Origin: Mycolicibacterium boenickei
GTDB taxonomy: Bacteria; Actinomycetota; Actinomycetes; Mycobacteriales; Mycobacteriaceae
Length of the DNA: 64,000 nt
Direction: 5' to 3'
Assembly: GCF_010731295.1 (NCBI RefSeq)
Contig: NZ_AP022579.1
Coordinates: 5,704,001 to 5,768,000, forward strand
Position 1 is the first letter of the stretch; each line of letters starts with the position of its first letter. Shown piece by piece: positions 25,345 through 35,300 of the stretch. The position numbers and the translations under genes are program-made. A model generated the notes under the pieces. The model saw only the letters and a list, made by a program, of their open reading frames with translations. It searched no databases and had not been told where the DNA came from.

Positions 25345-25875
25345 TCAGCGATTGCGGCCGTACTCGGTGTGGGTGATCACCAGAACCTCACTGGGCGTAC
25401 TCCCCCGCTGACGCAGCTGGTGCGGCAACGAGGCGTCGAAGTACGCGCAGTCGCCGGTCTCGAGGACGATCAAATCGTCCTGGTACCGCAGCTCGACCAC
25501 GCCCGCGTGGACGAACACCAACTCCTGTCCGGCGTGCTCTGGATGCGGATGTTCGGAGAACTTGAGGGTCGGTCGCACGATGAACGGCGACATCGACTTA
25601 CCGAGCATCCCCGCCGCCACGGCTTGATAGCGACTGTTGCCGCGCTCGCCCGCGCGGTCGATCGACAACGTGGTGACCGCCGGGTCCTCGGAAAACAATT
25701 GTGCGACATCGACCTCGAGCGCACGTGCCAGCTTCATCGCCACCGCGATCGACGGTGTGGAACGCTGACGTTCGACCTTGGACAGGTAGCTCTTGGTCAA
25801 CCCGGTTGCCTCGGCGAGCTCCTCAAGCGTCATACCCCGCTGTTGACGCACAGCACGTAACAGAGCGCTCATCAC
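25345..25875 (-). CDS. XRE family regulator with cupin domain
   Basis: A 176-aa protein. Residues 8-62 form a lambda-repressor-type HTH (QRGMTLEELAEATGLTKSYLSKVERQRSTPS). Residues 100-170 form a cupin_2 sensor barrel (HPEHAGQELVFVHAGVVELRYQDDLIVLETGDCAYF). Proteins of this build repress or activate neighbouring catabolic genes in response to a small ligand. A copy of the three-fold repeated palindrome (25921-25940) lies 46 bp upstream of its start, consistent with autoregulation. Confidence 0.88.
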   Translation of the reverse strand: MMSALLRAVRQQRGMTLEELAEATGLTKSYLSKVERQRSTPSIAVAMKLARALEVDVAQLFSEDPAVTTLSIDRAGERGNSRYQAVAAGMLGKSMSPFIVRPTLKFSEHPHPEHAGQELVFVHAGVVELRYQDDLIVLETGDCAYFDASLPHQLRQRGSTPSEVLVITHTEYGRNR

Positions 25876-25920
25876 ACCTCCTGCCCACAGCGAAGAATAC
25901 CCAGTTCGACCAATGGTCCC

Positions 25921-25940
25921 ATAGGACAGCGGGTGTCATA
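25921..25940 (-). promoter_or_regulatory. Operator C, upstream of the XRE-cupin gene
   Basis: ATAGGACAGCGGGTGTCATA differs at one arm position from the consensus of operators A and B (TAGGACACnnnGTGTCATA). It is 46 bp before the XRE-cupin start on the minus strand and downstream of the acyl-CoA dehydrogenase pair. Most likely an autoregulatory site. Confidence 0.65.
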
Positions 25941-25984
25941 TGGTCGACATTCCGTCCGGCCGCACGATCTCCAGGGTTCGCGAA

Positions 25985-26998
25985 CTACTCGCCGGCGCCA
26001 GTGACCAACGCCCACAAGCCTTCCGCCCCGGCACCGGTGGCGTAGTCGGTGAGGACCTCATCCCAGTGCGCAACCGAGCCGTACTCCGAACGCCAGGACA
26101 ACGCAGGCATGGTGAACTCGTGCAGCCGGTGCTCGAGCGTGGTGCCGATCGCACCGTGGACCTGATGAGCGTTGCGCACCACCACCGAGGTTGCGTGCCC
26201 CACGCACGAACGTGCCACGGCGACAAGGAAATCCAGGTGCGGCGACGACCAGTCCGATCGCAACGCCTCGGCCAGCGCCCCATCGGTGGCCGCCCGGGCC
26301 AGCGCCGACTCGGCGGCGATGTCCGCCACCAGATTCTGCACGGCCTGGAACTTGGCCAGCGGTCGGCCGAACTGGGTGCGTTCGCGGGTGTGCGCCACCG
26401 ACGACTCCAGAATCCGGTCCAGCGCCGCGCACACCTGAACGGCACGAACCAGAGCGGCACGGTGCGCGAACTGGGCGATCACGTGGTCGGACACCGGGGT
26501 CCCGGACAGCGCTGCGAGGTCTGCCCGGACATCGTCGCGCGGCTCCCCCGCGTTGTTGCGCCCCGCGCTCACCGACAGCGACGCGGTGTCCACATCGGCC
26601 ACGCGGTGGCCGGTGCCGTCGCGCCAGAGCAGCACCACCCGCTCGGAGTCAGCGGCCCACGGCACACCCCGGGCGACACCGGCGTCGTCGAGCAGACAGG
26701 CGGTGCGGCGCTTGCCGTCCACCTCCAGCCCCGCCGTCTCCAACAGCCAGCAGGCCAGCAGATCATGTTCGGCCAACGGGATTTTCACCCCGTGCCAGGC
26801 CGCGGCGCGCAGCAGCTCGACCGCCTCGGGCCAGCCGGCGCCACTGCCGCCGGACGCCTCGGAGCCGGTGAGCCGCACCAGGCCGAGTTCGTCGAGCCGA
26901 TCCCACAATTCGGCGGTGGCGTCACCGGGCGCGTGCCGCTCGCGGTGCGCGGCGAAGACCGCCGACATCATCTCGACCAGTTCGGTGTCGACACTCAT
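25985..26998 (-). CDS. Acyl-CoA dehydrogenase family protein
   Basis: A 337-aa ACAD that is shorter than the classical ~380 aa. The C-terminal half is well conserved (ERTQFGRPLAKFQAVQNLVADIA, then VHGAIGTTLEHRLHE, where Glu may be the base). The N-terminal FAD-binding half is degenerate. It overlaps the upstream ACAD gene by 4 bp (ATGA). Such unequal pairs often form alpha2-beta2 enzymes, as in mycobacterial steroid ChsE-type dehydrogenases. Substrate unknown. Confidence 0.82.
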   Translation of the reverse strand: MSVDTELVEMMSAVFAAHRERHAPGDATAELWDRLDELGLVRLTGSEASGGSGAGWPEAVELLRAAAWHGVKIPLAEHDLLACWLLETAGLEVDGKRRTACLLDDAGVARGVPWAADSERVVLLWRDGTGHRVADVDTASLSVSAGRNNAGEPRDDVRADLAALSGTPVSDHVIAQFAHRAALVRAVQVCAALDRILESSVAHTRERTQFGRPLAKFQAVQNLVADIAAESALARAATDGALAEALRSDWSSPHLDFLVAVARSCVGHATSVVVRNAHQVHGAIGTTLEHRLHEFTMPALSWRSEYGSVAHWDEVLTDYATGAGAEGLWALVTGAGE

Positions 26999-28131
26999 CT
27001 CATCCCCAGTCCCCGCGCAATGACACCTCGCAACACCTCGTTGGTCCCGCCGCGAAGGGTGAAGCCCGGGCGCTGGACCACCGCATCGGCCAGCATCGCG
27101 CGGTAACCCTCGGCATCGGTCTCGCCGAGGACATCGGCGAAATCGGCGATGTCGCCTTCAGTGGAGGTGCCCAGCACCTTGACCACGGCCGCCGCGGTGT
27201 CGGCCGGTTCATGCCGCTCCAGCGCGCCGGCAACCGCCATCGACATCTGGTGCAGACCGGTGATGCGGCCCAGGTAACGCCCGAGGTCGGTATGACGGGG
27301 CAGCGATCCGTCCCGCACATGGGTGGCCATGTCGGCCAGCAGCGGGAACGTCGACAGGAAGCGCTCGGGTCCGCTGCGCTCGAAGCTCAGCTCCGAGGTC
27401 ACCTGCTGCCAGCCGTTGCCGATGGTGCCGAACACCATGGCGTCGGGCACGAACACCTCATCCAGGATCACCTCGTTGAAATGATGCTTGCCGTTCATCG
27501 AGATGATGGGCCGGATATCGACGCCCGGTGCGCGCAGATCGACGATGAACTGGCTCAGACCGTCGTGCCGGTGCGCGGGATCGACAGGCGCACTGCGGGC
27601 CAGGCAGATGAACGCATGGGCCAGATGCGCCCCCGACGTCCACACCTTGGCGCCGGTGATCGCCCACCCACCGTCCACCTGTACGGCCTTGGTGCGCACG
27701 CTGGCCAGATCCGATCCGGAATCCGGCTCGCTCATCCCGATGCCGAAGTAACACTCGCCTTTGGCGATGGCGGGCAAGAACTTTCGCCGCTGCTCCTCGG
27801 TGCCGTACTTGAGCAACGACGGAACGATCTGACGGTCGGCGATCCAGTGCGCCCCCACCGGCGCCCCGGCCGCCAGCAGTTCCTCGGTGACCACGAACCG
27901 CTCCTGGTGGCTGCGCCCGTGCCCGCCGTATTCGACCGGCACCGTCATCCCCAGCCAACCGCGCGCCGCCAACGCCCGCGTGAAGTTCTCGTCCCAACCG
28001 GTCAGCCAGCTGTCGGCGTAGCGGCCGATGGTTCCGGCCTGCTGCTGCTCGGCGATGAACTGCCGCACTTGCAGCCGTAACTCGTCGAGCGCATGCGGGT
28101 CGCCGGCCACCGGCGGCACCAATCGGGTCAT
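26995..28131 (-). CDS. Acyl-CoA dehydrogenase
   Basis: A 378-aa full-length ACAD. It has the middle-domain motif YFGIGMSEPDSGSDLAS followed by the beta region with ITGAKVWTSGAH, and the C-terminal segment GGTNEVLRGVIARGLG. It binds FAD and catalyses alpha,beta-dehydrogenation of an acyl-CoA. It is the first gene of the minus-strand pair and overlaps the downstream smaller ACAD by 4 bp, so the two are translationally coupled and probably form a heteromer. Confidence 0.88.
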   Translation of the reverse strand: MTRLVPPVAGDPHALDELRLQVRQFIAEQQQAGTIGRYADSWLTGWDENFTRALAARGWLGMTVPVEYGGHGRSHQERFVVTEELLAAGAPVGAHWIADRQIVPSLLKYGTEEQRRKFLPAIAKGECYFGIGMSEPDSGSDLASVRTKAVQVDGGWAITGAKVWTSGAHLAHAFICLARSAPVDPAHRHDGLSQFIVDLRAPGVDIRPIISMNGKHHFNEVILDEVFVPDAMVFGTIGNGWQQVTSELSFERSGPERFLSTFPLLADMATHVRDGSLPRHTDLGRYLGRITGLHQMSMAVAGALERHEPADTAAAVVKVLGTSTEGDIADFADVLGETDAEGYRAMLADAVVQRPGFTLRGGTNEVLRGVIARGLGMR

Positions 28132-28231
28132 GTTCAGCTCCGTCCACTGCGGATTAGCAACTTACCGGTGACGGTGGGAGACCTGCGTCACCGCGGGCAT
28201 GGGACGGCGGTTCGGCTACGTTATGTGCACT

Positions 28232-28480
28232 ATGACTGCTACACCCACTGCTCTGACCATGTACACCACGACGTGGTGCGGCTACTGCTCGCGGCTCAAG
28301 ATGGCGCTCAAGTCAGAGGGCATCGCGTGGACCGAGGTCGACATCGAGCAGGATCCGGCAGCCGCCGAGTTCGTCGGCTCCGTCAACGGCGGTAACCACG
28401 TGGTACCGACCGTGAAGTTCGCCGACGGGTCGACGCTCACCAATCCCACGATCAAGCAGGTCAAGGCCAAGCTCAGCTGA
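28232..28480 (+). CDS. mrx1: Mycoredoxin Mrx1 (glutaredoxin-like)
   Basis: An 82-aa thioredoxin-fold protein. ATG 28232 (MTATPTALTMYTT) is chosen over an upstream in-frame start at 28199 by comparison with known mycoredoxins. The active site is CGYC near residue 16, and the cis-Pro loop is VPTVKF. NGGN and ADGSTLTNP are typical of the actinobacterial Mrx1 group. It reduces mycothiol mixed disulfides. Divergent from the ACAD operon and followed at 18 bp by convergent nudC. Confidence 0.9.
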   Translation: MTATPTALTMYTTTWCGYCSRLKMALKSEGIAWTEVDIEQDPAAAEFVGSVNGGNHVVPTVKFADGSTLTNPTIKQVKAKLS

Positions 28481-28498
28481 CGCTTGGCCCGCAGGCCG

Positions 28499-29446
28499 TC
28501 AGTCCAGGGCGGCCCAGGACTCGATGATCTCGCGGGCAATCGAGATCGACCCGGGCAGCAGCAGCCTCGAACGGGAATCGCTGTCGGCGGCACTCCAGTC
28601 ACCCCGATCCAGCGCCTCACGGATCTCGGCCCGGGTGAACCAGTCGGCCTCGGCGATCTCGCCGTCATTGAACGAGAACGGCTGTTCCGGATCGCCGATG
28701 GCGTGGAAGCCCACCATCAGCGACCGCGGGAACGGCCACGGCTGGCTGCCCAGATATTGCACGTCGGTGACCGTCAGGCCGACTTCCTCGGCGATCTCGC
28801 GCACCACGCAGGTCTCGAACGATTCGCCCGCCTCGACGAACCCGGCCAGGATCGAGAACAACCGCTCGGGCCACGCCGTCTGCCGGGCCAGCACCGCCCG
28901 ATCGTGGCCGTCATGCACCAGACAGATCACCGCCGGATCGATCCGCGGGAACTCCTCGTGGCCGCTGACCGGGTCGACCCGCGACCAGCCGCCTTTCGCC
29001 GAACGCGTCGCCGCACCGTCCACTGCGCTGAACCGGGCCCGGTCATGCCAGTTCAGCAACGCCGTCGCGGTCGCCACCAGCTGTGCGCTGACGTCATCGA
29101 ACACCTCGCCGGCCCGGCGCAGATCGAGTACCTCTGCGGGCGTGTCGGGGTCGTCGGGCGCCTCCAGGGCACTGCGGATTCCCCAGACATGCCGACCGTC
29201 CCCCAGTCGGCCCAGGAACACCGCGTGCTCCGGCGGCCTGTCGCCGCCCAGGCTCGAGGCCTTGCCGAGCACCACCTGGCCACCCGAGATCAGTACCTGG
29301 TTGCGCCGGTCGACCCGCAGCAGCAGCGCGTCCGGCCAGCCCTCGGTCGCGGCATCGATATCGGTGCGCAGCGCATCGGCCCGATCGGCACCGACCCGCG
29401 AGAGCAGGGGGACGTTGCGCAGGCCGAAGGTGAGGCGTTCGGTCAT
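28499..29446 (-). CDS. nudC: NAD(H) pyrophosphatase NudC
   Basis: A 315-aa Nudix hydrolase. The Nudix box is GFVEAGESFETCVVREIAEEVGL (G-x5-E-x7-REUxEExG fits), followed by SQPWPFPRSLM, which identifies NADH pyrophosphatases. The two Cys pairs that bind zinc in E. coli NudC are absent in the insert (GAATRSAKGGW), as in other mycobacterial homologues. The start overlaps the channel gene stop by 4 bp, so they are co-transcribed. In mycobacteria NudC can degrade isoniazid-NAD adducts. Confidence 0.9.
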   Translation of the reverse strand: MTERLTFGLRNVPLLSRVGADRADALRTDIDAATEGWPDALLLRVDRRNQVLISGGQVVLGKASSLGGDRPPEHAVFLGRLGDGRHVWGIRSALEAPDDPDTPAEVLDLRRAGEVFDDVSAQLVATATALLNWHDRARFSAVDGAATRSAKGGWSRVDPVSGHEEFPRIDPAVICLVHDGHDRAVLARQTAWPERLFSILAGFVEAGESFETCVVREIAEEVGLTVTDVQYLGSQPWPFPRSLMVGFHAIGDPEQPFSFNDGEIAEADWFTRAEIREALDRGDWSAADSDSRSRLLLPGSISIAREIIESWAALD

Positions 29447-30537
29447 CGCTCGGCGTCCGCGCTGCGGATGTAGAGCAGCCGGTCGCCGGACTCCAGTGCA
29501 TCCACCTCGGGTGCGTCGACCCGCACCAGGCGGCCCTCACGCACCACGCCGAGCACGATGTCATGCAGATGCCGCGGCGAGCCGCCCTCCTCCTTGGGAC
29601 TCACCTCCCGTTCGGCGATCGCGAAGCCCGCATCGGGCGTCAGCAGATCCTCCATCATCTCCACCACGCTGGGGGTCTGCGTCGCGATACCGAGCAACCG
29701 GCCGGCGGTCTCGGAGGACACCACCGTGGAGTCCGCACCGGACTGTTTGAGCAGATGCAGGTTGTCCGACTCCCGCACCGCGGCGATGATCTTGGCCTTG
29801 GGGGCCAGCTCACGCGCGGTCAACGTGACCAGCACCGCGCTGGCGTCGTTGTCGGCCGCGACGATGATCGACTTCGCGTGCTGGGCACCGGCCAGCCGCA
29901 GCACACCGGAATTGGTGGCGTCACCGTGCACCGTCACGAGGCCGGCGCCCTTGGCGCGTTCCAGCGCGGCCGCGTTCTCGTCGACGACGACGATGTCAGC
30001 CGGGGAGACCTCGTCGCCGACCATCGCGGCGACCGCCGTCCGCCCCTTGGTGCCGTATCCGACGACGACGGTGTGGTTACGCACTTTGTTCCTCCATCGC
30101 TGAATCTTCAGCGCCTGCCGGGATTGTGTGGTCAGGGTTTCCACCGTGGTACCGATGAGAACGATCAGGAAGGCCACCCGCAGCGGCGTGATGACGATGA
30201 CGTTCACCAGACGAGCCGAATCCGTGTACGGCGTGATGTCGCCGTAGCCGGTCGTCGACAACGACACCGTGGCGTAGTACAGGCAGTCCAAGAACGACAG
30301 CGGATTGTTCGCATCCGGGGCGCTGTCGTTGTCCCGATAGCCGTAACGATCCGCGTACACGATGAGCACCGCGGCGAACAGCGCACCCAACGCGTACATC
30401 ACCCGCATGAAGATCTTGCGGGCCGGGCTGACGAACGGCTCGGGGATGCGCAACACATCGACGAGCGCGGCGTCCGGGCGCGAGGTCAGGTTCGAGTCGA
30501 TCGCGGCGAGCCGGCGCCGCAGCCTGCCTTTAGCCAC
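29443..30537 (-). CDS. Potassium channel with RCK/TrkA-N domain (Rv3200c-type)
   Basis: A 364-aa protein: short N-terminal cytoplasmic part, TM1 (VMYALGALFAAVLIVYAD), pore helix with selectivity filter STTGYGD, TM2 (VIVITPLRVAFLIVLIGTTV), and a cytoplasmic RCK domain with the Rossmann GYGTKGRTAV motif. Residues 230-360 complete the RCK/TrkA-C region. A two-TM K+ channel gated by nucleotide or ion binding. It is the first gene of the nudC operon. Confidence 0.9.
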   Translation of the reverse strand: MAKGRLRRRLAAIDSNLTSRPDAALVDVLRIPEPFVSPARKIFMRVMYALGALFAAVLIVYADRYGYRDNDSAPDANNPLSFLDCLYYATVSLSTTGYGDITPYTDSARLVNVIVITPLRVAFLIVLIGTTVETLTTQSRQALKIQRWRNKVRNHTVVVGYGTKGRTAVAAMVGDEVSPADIVVVDENAAALERAKGAGLVTVHGDATNSGVLRLAGAQHAKSIIVAADNDASAVLVTLTARELAPKAKIIAAVRESDNLHLLKQSGADSTVVSSETAGRLLGIATQTPSVVEMMEDLLTPDAGFAIAEREVSPKEEGGSPRHLHDIVLGVVREGRLVRVDAPEVDALESGDRLLYIRSADAER

Positions 30538-30612
30538 GCGACCCCATCAACGAGCAAAGCGCCCCGGGACGCGCCGGGATCAATCTGATCAGACGCACGC
30601 CACAATGTAACC

Positions 30613-31002
30613 ATGACCGCACCCGAGCCTCAGCGGATCTCCGCCGCACCCGCCGCCCAACGCATGGCAGCCCTGCTCCTTGGCATGGGCACCCTGCACT
30701 TCGTCGCCCCCAAGCCCTTCGACTCGATCATCCCGGCCGAGCTGCCCGGCAGCGCCCGGTTCTACACCTACGCCTCCGGGGTGGGCGAGCTGGCCACCGG
30801 CGCGCTGCTGGCGGTGCCCCGCACCCGACGGCTCGGCGCGCTGGCCGCCGTGGCGCTGTTCATCGCCGTGTTTCCCGGGAACGTGAACATGGTCCGGCTG
30901 TGGTGGGACAAGCCATGGCCCATGCGGATCGTGGCCATCGCCCGACTGCCGCTGCAGATCCCGATGATCACCTCGGCACTGCGCGTGTACCGCAACTCCT
31001 AG
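30613..31002 (+). CDS. DoxX-like small membrane protein
   Basis: A 129-aa protein with four hydrophobic segments (residues ~18-35, 50-70, 75-92, 105-122), e.g. RMAALLLGMGTLHFVAP and LGALAAVALFIAVFPGN. The GLxHF and VFPGNVNM features are seen in DoxX/DUF417-type membrane proteins. Function is unknown; no catalytic residues can be assigned. Divergent from the K+ channel gene. Confidence 0.7.
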   Translation: MTAPEPQRISAAPAAQRMAALLLGMGTLHFVAPKPFDSIIPAELPGSARFYTYASGVGELATGALLAVPRTRRLGALAAVALFIAVFPGNVNMVRLWWDKPWPMRIVAIARLPLQIPMITSALRVYRNS

Positions 31003-31147
31003 TCGCGCACGTCCTGCCCACCCGCTGACCAGAACACCTGGGCAACAGCCTGATTCGTTACCCAGCCGCGCCCCGAGCCGCGCAGGACGAAGTTTGGCAA
31101 GGCTATCGTTGCTGGTGGCGCACGGTTTTCACCGATATCGTCGGACC

Positions 31148-31861
31148 GTGACGATCCCCAACCATCCGTCCGAGCCGCACGTCGGTTCCCTGTCGTCGAG
31201 GCTGAACTGGCTGCGCGCCGGGGTTTTGGGCGCGAACGACGGCATCGTGTCCACGGCCGGCATCGTCGTGGGCGTGGCGGCCGCGACGGTGGAGAAGGCG
31301 CCGATTCTGACCGCCGGAATCGCCGGCCTGGCAGCGGGCGCGGTCTCGATGGCGTTGGGCGAGTACGTCTCGGTGAGCACGCAGCGGGACACCGAACGCG
31401 CACTGTTGCGCAAGGAGCGCCGCGAGTTGCGAGACGACCCGGCCGCCGAGTTGGACGAGCTGACCGCGCTCTACGAGGCGAAGGGCCTCACGACGGCGAC
31501 CGCCCGCACGGTGGCCGAGGAACTCACCGACCACGACGCCTTCGCCGCGCACGCCGAGGTCGAATTGGGCATCGATCCCAAGGATCTGACGAATCCGTGG
31601 CAGGCCGCGGCATCCTCGGCGCTGTCGTTCACCATCGGCGCGTTGCTGCCGTTGCTCGCGATCCTGATCCCGCCGACGACCTGGCGGATCCCGGTAACCG
31701 TGGTCGCCGTGCTGCTGGCGCTCATGCTGACCGGCGCCGTGTCGGCCGGGTTGGGCGGCGCGCCGAAGGGACGCGCGGTGCTGCGCAACGTGATCGGTGG
31801 CGGTCTGGCCCTGGTGATCACCTATCTGATCGGACTGCTGGTGGGCACCACCATCACCTGA
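31148..31861 (+). CDS. VIT1/CCC1 family metal transporter
   Basis: GTG 31148 gives 237 aa. The first helix has VLGANDGIVSTAGIVVGVAAAT, the signature of VIT1/CCC1 iron/manganese transporters, followed by GLAAGAVSMALGEYVSVSTQRD and a cytoplasmic metal-binding helical domain with repeated Glu (RALLRKERRELRDD...). The last two helices are hydrophobic. It probably moves Fe2+ or Mn2+ out of the cytoplasm. A DUF2231 gene follows at 35 bp. Confidence 0.85.
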   Translation: MTIPNHPSEPHVGSLSSRLNWLRAGVLGANDGIVSTAGIVVGVAAATVEKAPILTAGIAGLAAGAVSMALGEYVSVSTQRDTERALLRKERRELRDDPAAELDELTALYEAKGLTTATARTVAEELTDHDAFAAHAEVELGIDPKDLTNPWQAAASSALSFTIGALLPLLAILIPPTTWRIPVTVVAVLLALMLTGAVSAGLGGAPKGRAVLRNVIGGGLALVITYLIGLLVGTTIT

Positions 31862-31896
31862 CCTCTTCGCGTCATCCCGACCAGCCAAGGAGCCCC

Positions 31897-32388
31897 GTGA
31901 CGATCATCAACGGCCTGCCGGCCCATGTCCTGCTCGTCCACGCGCTGGTCGTACTCGTGCCGCTGACGGCGGTGCTGGAGATGCTCTGCGCGCTGTGGCC
32001 CGCCGCCCGCCGCGGGCACCTGCTGTGGCTCACCCTCGTCCTGGCCGTCCTGACAACGGTTTTGACCCCGTTGACGACTTACGCCGGGGAATGGCTCTAC
32101 GACCTGCGACCTGCCCAGGATGCGGTGCTGCAAGAGCACGCCGAACGCGGGGACTCCATGATCTATTTCTCACTGGCGCTGCTCGTCGTGGCCCTGGCCT
32201 TGGTGGGGCTGCATTTCGCCGAACGGCGCGACACCAGCCGAAGGCTGCTCTACCACGGCATTGTCGGGGTGGTCGCCGTGCTGGTGGGCGTGACCTCGAT
32301 CGTGCAGATCTACCGCATAGGCGATCTCGGAGCACGGTCGGTCTGGGGATCCGAGATCGCCAACCTGACCTCGGCCGGCGACCGCTAG
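31897..32388 (+). CDS. DUF2231 family membrane protein
   Basis: GTG 31897 with AAGGAG upstream gives 163 aa. It begins MTIINGLPAHVLLVHALVVLVPLTA, the DUF2231 hallmark with paired His in helix 1, and has four helices. Residues His and Glu in the first loop could bind metal or heme, but function is unestablished. The stop overlaps the convergent adnB stop by 3 bases (TAG/TAG). Confidence 0.8.
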   Translation: MTIINGLPAHVLLVHALVVLVPLTAVLEMLCALWPAARRGHLLWLTLVLAVLTTVLTPLTTYAGEWLYDLRPAQDAVLQEHAERGDSMIYFSLALLVVALALVGLHFAERRDTSRRLLYHGIVGVVAVLVGVTSIVQIYRIGDLGARSVWGSEIANLTSAGDR

Positions 32389-35300
32389 AACTCCTCCCCG
32401 AGATCCGGGGCGGTCACGGGGTCGGTGAGCAGGGCGACGAGTTCATCCTCGCCGGGCAGCGATTCGGGGCTCACGGTCTGCCCCGAACGCACGTAATGGA
32501 ACGCGGCCCGCACCGACTCCGGCGGGCACCCACGCAGTGACGCCCAGGCCAGGCGGTACACCGCGAGCTGAACCGCGGCCTGCGCCATGGCTTCCGGGGT
32601 GGACGGGGGCTCGCCGGTCTTCCAGTCCACCACCGTGGTGGTGCCGTCCTCCTGTGCGAACACCGCATCGATCCGGCCCCGCACGACGGTCGTCCGGGTC
32701 CGCCCGATCGCCATGTCGAACGGAACTTCCACCTCGATCGGGGTGCGCGCGGCCCACGACGACATGACGAAGGCGTCCTGCAACTCGGCCAGTTCGGCCG
32801 CACTGGCACGACCACTGTCGCCGTCCACCGCGCCGGGCAGATCATCGAGGTCGAACAACCGCTCGGAGTGGAAGTACCGCTGCACCCACTCGTGGAATGC
32901 GGTGCCCAACAAGGCATGCGGATCCGGCCGCTGCGGCAGCTTGCGATGCAGCCGCTGCAACGCGGCCTGCCGATCACGGCTGAGCTCCACCAGTGTGCTG
33001 ACCGACAACTGACCGGGCAGCTCCATCGGGGTGGCCTGTGGTGCGCGATCACGTTCGGCCAGTAATGCGTCGACGTCGGCAGCCCAGCCCTCGGCGTCGG
33101 CAGCAGCGCCTTGCCCGCTGCCCTCCTGGTCGTCGTCGCCCGCCTGCGCGTGGGCCTGAGCCTGGGCCACCAGTGCCGCGCCTCGGCCGACATCAGAAAC
33201 TCGGGCCGGAGCCGCCGGCCAGACGGCTTCGACAGCCTTGTCCCGCAACGGGTTCACTTCACCGGGCGGCGGGTCCTGAGCCCACTGCTCGATCTCCCCG
33301 CATGGCCGGCCCTGCGCGGCGGCGTCCTCGATGATGGCCTTGATCTCGCAGAGGAACTCCGACGGGCCACGCGGCTTGCTCTCGGTAGCACCCCAGTGAT
33401 GCCCGGAGATGAGCAACGTGTCCTCCGACCGGGTGATCGCGACGTACAGCAGCCGCCGCTCCTCGTCGACACGACGCTGCTCGAGGCTGCGTTTGTGATC
33501 GGAGATCTTGTCCGACAAGATCTTCCGGTCGTTGATGTCGGAGGTATCCAACACCGGGACACCGAGCTCGGACTCGGTTGCGCGGTCGCCGCGCAGCAGC
33601 GGAGGCAGATCCGACGGATCCGTCAGCCAGGTGCGCGCCGAAGCCGTCGACGGGAACACCCGGCCGCTCAGATGCGGAACCGCCACCACCTGCCATTCCA
33701 GCCCCTTGGCGGCGTGCACCGTGAGGATCTGCACCCGGTCGTGCGACACCGTCAACTCGGCAGGCGCCAGGCCGTTCTCCACGTCGGCCGCCACGTCCAG
33801 ATAAGCCAGGAGCGCGAGCACCGAACCGCCCGGCCGCCCGGCGAAGTCGGCCACGAGATCGCAGAACGTGTCGAGGTTCTCGGTCCCCGTCCAGCCAGCG
33901 GCCACCGGCCGGGCGGCACGCGCCTCGGCATCCAATCCGGCGACGCGCCGCACCTCGGCCACCAGCTCGGGCAGCGGGTGACTCAGGTGCGCACGCAACA
34001 CGGTCAGCTCGCGCCCGAGGGCCTCGATCCGCTGATATCCGGCCGGCGAATAGTGCTCGGCGGCACCGGGATCGCAGATCGCATCCGCCAGGCAGGCCGC
34101 GTCGGCGTCGGGGGCGGCCTGTGCCACGATCTCGGCCGGGCTGGGCTCCCCCGCCGCTCGATCGTCGAGTTCCCTGGCGCGCCTCCACAACGCGGCGATG
34201 TCGCGGGCACCGAACCGCCACCGCGGCCCGGTCAGCACTCGCATCACCGCCGACCCGGCGGCGGGATCGGCGACCAGGCGCAGCATCGCGACCAGATCGG
34301 CCACCTCGGGCACGGCCAGCAGCCCGGCCACTCCGACCACCTCGACGGGCACCCCGCGGGCACTCAGCGCCTCGGCCATCGGCGCGGCGTCGGCGTTACG
34401 CCGGACCAGTACCGCAGCGGTGGGCGTGTCCGCGCCCTGAGCCACCGCGCCGTGGTAGATCCGGGCCAGATGGTCTGCCACCCAGTCACGTTCGGTCTCG
34501 ACGTCATTGAGCAGTGCGCACCGGATGGTGCCGGGCTCGGCATCGGGCCGGGGCCGCAGCTCATGCACCGTCACCGAGCGTCGGCGTGCCTCCTCTGATA
34601 CCGCGTTGGCCAGATGCAGGGCGCTGGGCGGGTTGCGCCAGCTGGTCCGCAGCTCCAGGGTCGGCGCGGGCGTACCGTCGGCGAGCGGGAAGTCGGTGGT
34701 GAACCGGGGCAGATTCGTCGCCGACGCGCCCCGCCAGCCGTAGATCGACTGGATCGGGTCCCCCACCGCCGTCAGCGCCAGGCCATCGTCGACGCCGCCG
34801 CCGAACAACGAGGACAGCGCCACCCGCTGCGCGTGCCCGGTGTCCTGGTACTCGTCGAGCAGCACCACCCGGAAACGTTGCCGCAGTTGCTCACCGACCT
34901 GAGGGAACTGCGACGCGAGCCGCGCCGCCGCGGACATCTGCATACCGAAATCCATCACTTTGTCGGTACGCATCCGCTGGTGCAGCGCATCGATCAACGG
35001 CACCAGCTCGGTGCGTTCGGTCTGAGTGGCCAGCATTTTCAGCAGCCACTGGCTGGGCCCGCGATCCCGCTGGTACGGCCCGGCGGGCAGGGTGTGCACC
35101 AGCCGCTCGAGCTCCACGTGGGTGTCGCGCAGCTGGTCGGTGTCCACCAGGTGCTCGGCGAGCGCGCCGGACAGGCGCAGCACCATGTCGGTGACGGCGG
35201 CCGGCGTCTTCTCGATGGCCAGTTCCCCCGGATGGGCGCACACCACCTCGAATGCCAGCTGCCACAGCTCGGTTTCGCTGAGCAACCGGGTGTCCGGCTC

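Noticed and set aside
33111..34598. A 495-aa plus-strand frame inside adnB
   Set aside because: Antisense to the AdnB helicase core with conserved motifs; no start signal.
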